DNA of 64,000 bases from Photobacterium atrarenae (lineage in GTDB: Bacteria; Pseudomonadota; Gammaproteobacteria; Enterobacterales; Vibrionaceae). Below are positions 60,964-64,000 of the stretch, one piece after another. Within the stretch, counting starts at the first letter, position 1; every line of letters starts with the position of its first letter. The notes under the pieces are model-generated. The model ran no database searches and was not told where the DNA came from. It worked only from the letters and a program-made list of their open reading frames with translations. The stretch spans positions 1,426,902 to 1,490,901 of the forward strand of contig NZ_CP101508.1 of NCBI RefSeq assembly GCF_024380015.1, in the 5' to 3' direction. The translations under genes were made by a program, and so were the position numbers.

Positions 60964-61572
60964 TCAGTGCGCGGTATTGCTTGAAGCGTGGTGCGCCTTG
61001 TTCAGCGCCAGCATGGTTAAGGTGTCTTTGGCGGCATCATGCAACGCGTGGTGCTTGATGAATCCAACAGGATTCTTTTCAACCACATAGCCGTTACGCG
61101 AGGCGGACAGAATATCAATGGCAGTACGAACGCAGCGGAACCGGTTGTAGGTCCAGGGCGTCAGCAATTCCAGCTGATCGTAGGCATGATTCAAAATGCC
61201 GCCGTCAAAGTCGTAGCCACGGCAAAACACTTGTCCGCTGTCTTTCTTCAGGGGAAGCACGTGAGCACAAAGGTGGATGTGTAGCTTCATCAAAGCATCT
61301 TTAATGCTGATGTCTGTCGGGCTTGGCGCCAGAACATGCCTTGCCGCTTCACCCTGGCTTTCCCACCATTTCATCGTGCTGGTGGACTCGGTGAAGCCAG
61401 CAGGGAAGCTGGATAAATCGAGAGTCAAATACAGGCTGCTTTCCCGGTGGCACAGTTCATCAAAGCTGACGTTCTCTCCCCAGTTGAATGGCACCACGCC
61501 AATGCTGAGAATCTTTGAGGTGTCTTCAGTGTCAGTTGTTTCGAGGTCGATCGTGACGTTTTCGTAGTGCAT
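60964..61572 (-). CDS. DnaQ-like 3'-5' exonuclease (phage, exonuclease VIII/Rv2179c type)
   Basis: 202 residues. DEDD exonuclease motifs: Exo I TIDLETTDT (Asp9, Glu11), Exo II FCRGYDFDGGILNHAY near 115-130, and Exo III HHALHDAAKDTLTML near 173-187 with the catalytic His and Asp. MKWWESQGEAARHVL is typical of the phage/RecE-like group. Probably part of phage recombination or host DNA degradation. Ten bp separate it from the small ORF upstream in the same transcript. Confidence 0.83.
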   Translation of the reverse strand: MHYENVTIDLETTDTEDTSKILSIGVVPFNWGENVSFDELCHRESSLYLTLDLSSFPAGFTESTSTMKWWESQGEAARHVLAPSPTDISIKDALMKLHIHLCAHVLPLKKDSGQVFCRGYDFDGGILNHAYDQLELLTPWTYNRFRCVRTAIDILSASRNGYVVEKNPVGFIKHHALHDAAKDTLTMLALNKAHHASSNTAH

Positions 61573-61581
61573 GTTGGTCCC

Positions 61582-61791
61582 TTACAGTAGCTTGCTGGCT
61601 TGATCGGCGAAGTCGTTGAGCAGATCGGAAGTGAGTTCAGTTGAAACCGGGTAGGGCTTGCTGACGCCCCATCCATTTTCTTGGTTTTCATGCCGGATCA
61701 GCTTCAGATCAACCACCTGTCCCAGTGGGAAGAGGTAATACGGCTTGCCGACCGTAATCACCCCGTGTTTTGTTTGAAATGCAGTTGCCAT
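61582..61791 (-). CDS. Small uncharacterised phage protein
   Basis: 69 residues from the ATG at 61791 with GAGG five bases before. VGKPYYLFPLGQVVDLKLIRHENQENGWGVSKP suggests a small beta barrel. No family known to me. It lies between DUF2303 and the exonuclease in the leftward early operon. Confidence 0.6.
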   Translation of the reverse strand: MATAFQTKHGVITVGKPYYLFPLGQVVDLKLIRHENQENGWGVSKPYPVSTELTSDLLNDFADQASKLL

Positions 61792-61835
61792 GTTTCCTCG
61801 CAAGAAGCGCCCTCCTGAAAGGGCGCGTTATCCGG

Positions 61836-62660
61836 TTATGAAGAGAACGAGCCGATAAAGGTGTCGATTTCGATTTCTTCCGACAGGAACTTGGCTTGAA
61901 GTTTCTCTTGGAACTCTTCGCCCATTTCTTCCTGATGCTGCTCTAATTTCTTGATCCGTAGCACCAGCGTATCGTTCCCGATGGTGCTCATGCGCAGTTC
62001 AAACACGCGCTCATCAAGCCCCAGGTACGGCTCACAGGTGAACTTGAACACGGCAGGCATTGGGAATTCATCTTTGGTACGAACAGCAATCGACTCGTAC
62101 TCAGATTGGTGTTGGCTGAAATCATCAACGTTTGATTCACGGCCTGCTTTTGCTTCGAACTTCATGTTACGAACCGCGGCAGAAGCGACCGCGTTCTCAA
62201 TGACGTCACCGGCGGTCGAAAACACTTGGATCGACGCGCTGTAATCTTCGATCCACTCGGCCAGCTGCTTTTGCCCGAGGCGTTCTTCATTCACGTTTAG
62301 CAGGGCACGAAACAGTGCTGTTTTACGCAAGGTCAGCTGTGCCTGGTGTTTGCAATGGCCCGGGAAATTGTGAGTACCCAGGTCAAAGATGGTTAACGCT
62401 GACATGCTGTCGGCGTTGATAAAACACTGGTTTCCTTCGGTCTGATACTCTTCGTGGTAGCGAACAAATTCATCGATGTTGGCCGTTTTCATCAGGCCGC
62501 GGAAAGTGTTGCGGTTAGGCATAAAGCTTTCCAGGCTGTGCAGTGCGAAGTTTTCAGGGAGCGCCGCAACAGGAAACCCTGCGCCAGCCAACTGGGCCAG
62601 AAACTCTTTCGCGCTGCCGGATTCTTGAATTTGTTGAATTGCAGATTTGTCCATGCTCAT
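61836..62660 (-). CDS. DUF2303 (YfdQ-like) phage protein
   Basis: 274 residues, the length of E. coli prophage protein YfdQ. Typical features are the N-terminal ALPENFALHSLESFMPNRNTFRG and the central SALTIFDLG ... HCKHQAQLTLRKTALFRALL, then QKQLAEWIEDYS. Function is unknown; members lie in early regions of lambdoid phages. Two ATGs three bases apart are possible starts. Confidence 0.85.
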   Translation of the reverse strand: MSMDKSAIQQIQESGSAKEFLAQLAGAGFPVAALPENFALHSLESFMPNRNTFRGLMKTANIDEFVRYHEEYQTEGNQCFINADSMSALTIFDLGTHNFPGHCKHQAQLTLRKTALFRALLNVNEERLGQKQLAEWIEDYSASIQVFSTAGDVIENAVASAAVRNMKFEAKAGRESNVDDFSQHQSEYESIAVRTKDEFPMPAVFKFTCEPYLGLDERVFELRMSTIGNDTLVLRIKKLEQHQEEMGEEFQEKLQAKFLSEEIEIDTFIGSFSS

Positions 62661-62699
62661 GATTACTCTCTTTCAGGTTATTGAATCGGGTGGTGTGTA

Positions 62700-63095
62700 T
62701 TAGCCGCGAACTTCACGCAGCACGGCGTCTTCTATAACAACTTGGCCGTGAACGTCTTCTTTTGGTCGGTCGTAGGTCAGTTTGCCGCCTTTCCCTACAT
62801 ACGCGATTGAGGTGTACTGGAAGTCTTCACTCTTGGCGCCGAAACCAGTCTTTGGCTCCTTCACCGACATGTTGACCGTGATTTCAACCATCTCGTTGTT
62901 GGTGCCCATGGGCTTCAGCTTGAGGTCCATCTTCACGTTGCCGGCTTTGTCGCTGTACGAAACAGCCCGGGCAACGTTCGACATGGCCAGTCCCATAACA
63001 TTTGAAATGACCCCGCCATCAAGCTCTTGCATCAGCTTGGGGAAGTTGGTGGTGCGATCCTCAACACTGAGGTTTCCGGCTTCTTGTTTCTGCAT
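62700..63095 (-). CDS. Uncharacterised early phage protein
   Basis: 131 residues from the ATG at 63095 (GAGG upstream). The beta-rich centre (NVKMDLKLKPMGTNNEMVEITVNMSVKEPKTG) and C-terminal AYVGKGGKLTYDRPKEDVHGQVV are often seen next to DUF2303 proteins in phages, but no function is known to me. It is the first gene of the leftward early transcript, after the operator array. Confidence 0.65.
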   Translation of the reverse strand: MQKQEAGNLSVEDRTTNFPKLMQELDGGVISNVMGLAMSNVARAVSYSDKAGNVKMDLKLKPMGTNNEMVEITVNMSVKEPKTGFGAKSEDFQYTSIAYVGKGGKLTYDRPKEDVHGQVVIEDAVLREVRG

Positions 63096-63144
63096 CGTTT
63101 TTCCTCGCAATTTGTCAGGTGGCTACGTTTTGTGTTTTCAATCT

Positions 63145-63181
63145 ACACATATCGTGTCCATGGGTCAAACACAAAATGTGT
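63145..63181. promoter_or_regulatory. Left operator array (OL-like)
   Basis: Two sites ACAC-N5-GTGT at 63145-63157 and 63169-63181 (the latter in AACACAAAATGTGTT), centres 24 bp apart. A weaker third, CTAC-N5-GTGT, is at 63123-63135. They match the sites right of the repressor gene and lie where the leftward early promoter should be. Confidence 0.75.
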
Positions 63182-63219
63182 TCGTGTGGTTTGCGAGGTG
63201 CGAAAGGAGGTATAAAAAA

Positions 63220-63235
63220 ACCGCCCGGAGGCGGT
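63220..63235 (-). terminator. Terminator of the repressor gene
   Basis: ACCGCC / GGCGGT stem; the minus-strand transcript runs into seven T. It is 29 bp after the repressor stop and prevents readthrough into the early operon. Confidence 0.82.
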
Positions 63236-63264
63236 TAGATTTGTGTTTTGGCGAGGCGAGTCGG

Positions 63265-63927
63265 TTAGAAGAGTTTCATTTTCGCGTCGACAACGACACC
63301 AATAATTTTGCAGTTACCGTTGATAGGTAAAGTCGGGTATGACGGATTCAGGGGTTTTAAGAATTTCTGGCCAGCATCGATGACGAGCTTTTTAAAAGTC
63401 GCCTCGTTCACATCAATCAGCTTAGCAACGACTAAAGAGCCATTTGCAAAATCTCGTTCCGGATCAACCAGCACAAGCGTTCCTTCTGGAAAGCTGAGAC
63501 CGGTTGCTGACGTCATAGAGTCACCCTGGACTCTTAACCAGAAGCTATGTTTGCTTGTGCGCTCAGTGGTTTCATACCATTCATCAGCATCAATGCTTGA
63601 ACAGGGCTCGACTGCTTCAGTCCAGGCCCCAGCTTGAACTGAGCTCAATACTGGAAATTGTTGTTTGTAGGAAGGCTGAATGTCTATCTTAGAAACATTC
63701 GCAAACTCAATTAACTCTTCGCTATCAAATAAGATCTGATATGGCTTGATGCCAAGGTGTTTAGCGATGACTTCTGCATCATCAAGGTTGATGCTACGCG
63801 CACCCGCTTCATAGTTTCCAATACGAGACGCTCCCCAGCCGCACTTTTCAGCCAGAGATCTTTGACTCATCCCTTTATCTTCCCGGAAGCGCTTAAGGCG
63901 TGCCCCGACTTCTTGTTTCTTATTCAT
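63265..63927 (-). CDS. CI-type phage repressor with S24 self-cleavage domain
   Basis: 220 residues. A helix-turn-helix domain (XRE) is at about 8-60 (LKRFREDKGMSQRSLAEKCGWGASRIGNYE). The S24 peptidase domain has the cleavage site Ala99-Gly100 (SSVQAGAW), Ser137 (VQGDSMTS) and Lys179 (TFKKLVID), with FLKPLNPSYPTLPINGNCKIIG almost as in lambda CI. It keeps the lysogeny and is destroyed by RecA-stimulated self-cleavage during SOS. Operators flank the gene on both sides. Confidence 0.93.
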   Translation of the reverse strand: MNKKQEVGARLKRFREDKGMSQRSLAEKCGWGASRIGNYEAGARSINLDDAEVIAKHLGIKPYQILFDSEELIEFANVSKIDIQPSYKQQFPVLSSVQAGAWTEAVEPCSSIDADEWYETTERTSKHSFWLRVQGDSMTSATGLSFPEGTLVLVDPERDFANGSLVVAKLIDVNEATFKKLVIDAGQKFLKPLNPSYPTLPINGNCKIIGVVVDAKMKLF

Positions 63928-63963
63928 GTCATTAAATTACCACGCTCCGTGTACAGAGTAAGC

Positions 63964-63999
63964 ACACTATTTGTGTTTACGGTTGAACACGATTTGTGT
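63964..63999. promoter_or_regulatory. Right operator array (OR-like), cut by the window end
   Basis: ACACTATTTGTGT (63964-63976) and ACACGATTTGTGT (63987-63999), the same ACAC-N5-GTGT consensus as on the left, centres 23 bp apart. They lie upstream of the repressor gene, where the repressor and cro promoters would diverge. A third site probably lies beyond 64000. Confidence 0.78.
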
Positions 64000-64000
64000 A

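Overview
The window looks like chromosomal DNA of a member of the Vibrionaceae (Gammaproteobacteria). The support is gene content: DNA polymerase II, RadD, L25, RsuA, Cra/FruR with a fruBKA operon, PpsR/PpsA, Kbl/Tdh, MalZ, a long GAPDH, a DUF2913-like protein and Vibrio-type integron core sites. I do not assign a genus. No rRNA, tRNA or CRISPR array was found.

Region 1 (1-52.4 kb) is ordinary core and semi-accessory chromosome. It starts inside an MFS transporter gene and continues with a dsDNA-mimic protein, a nucleotidyltransferase, polB, a DUF1289 protein, rplY, a Fur-boxed TonB heme-type receptor, radD, rsuA, a Bcr/CflA transporter, a YbjT-like SDR and a MATE pump. Then come an ABC/FtsX/AttH-lipoprotein operon, an AbgA-like hydrolase, a K+ channel and an SDR. 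A run of four small minus-strand genes (two GNATs, a GFA-family protein, an FMN reductase) is cassette-like. A secreted subtilase lies upstream of its own I9-type inhibitor. The fructose regulon follows (fruR divergent from fruBKA, three Cra operators), then ppsR divergent from ppsA, a hydrolase, an MFS sugar transporter, two lipoproteins, GAPDH, malZ, and a LysR gene divergent from kbl-tdh.

Region 2 (52.35-54.5 kb) is an SOS segment: two LexA boxes about 365 bp apart, the second driving umuDC and the first driving what may be a short terminated RNA.

Region 3 (54.5-59.4 kb) is AT-rich and reads as integron gene cassettes without a visible integrase. It has one convincing attC site (57899-57984), several half or degenerate sites, and genes that start just after a right-hand core. 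The cargo includes a membrane-protein/membrane-anchored PD-(D/E)XK nuclease pair, a two-TM protein, a DUF2971 protein and an overlapping pair of membrane proteins with SieB-like architecture. An IS110-family transposase remnant interrupts it. These are the best candidates for an undescribed (probably anti-phage) system.

Region 4 (59.4-64.0 kb) is the left end of a lambdoid prophage: int, xis, a DnaQ-like exonuclease, a small ORF, a DUF2303 protein, another early protein and a CI-type repressor, all on the minus strand. Repeated ACAC-N5-GTGT operators flank the repressor on both sides; cro and the rest of the phage would lie beyond the right edge.
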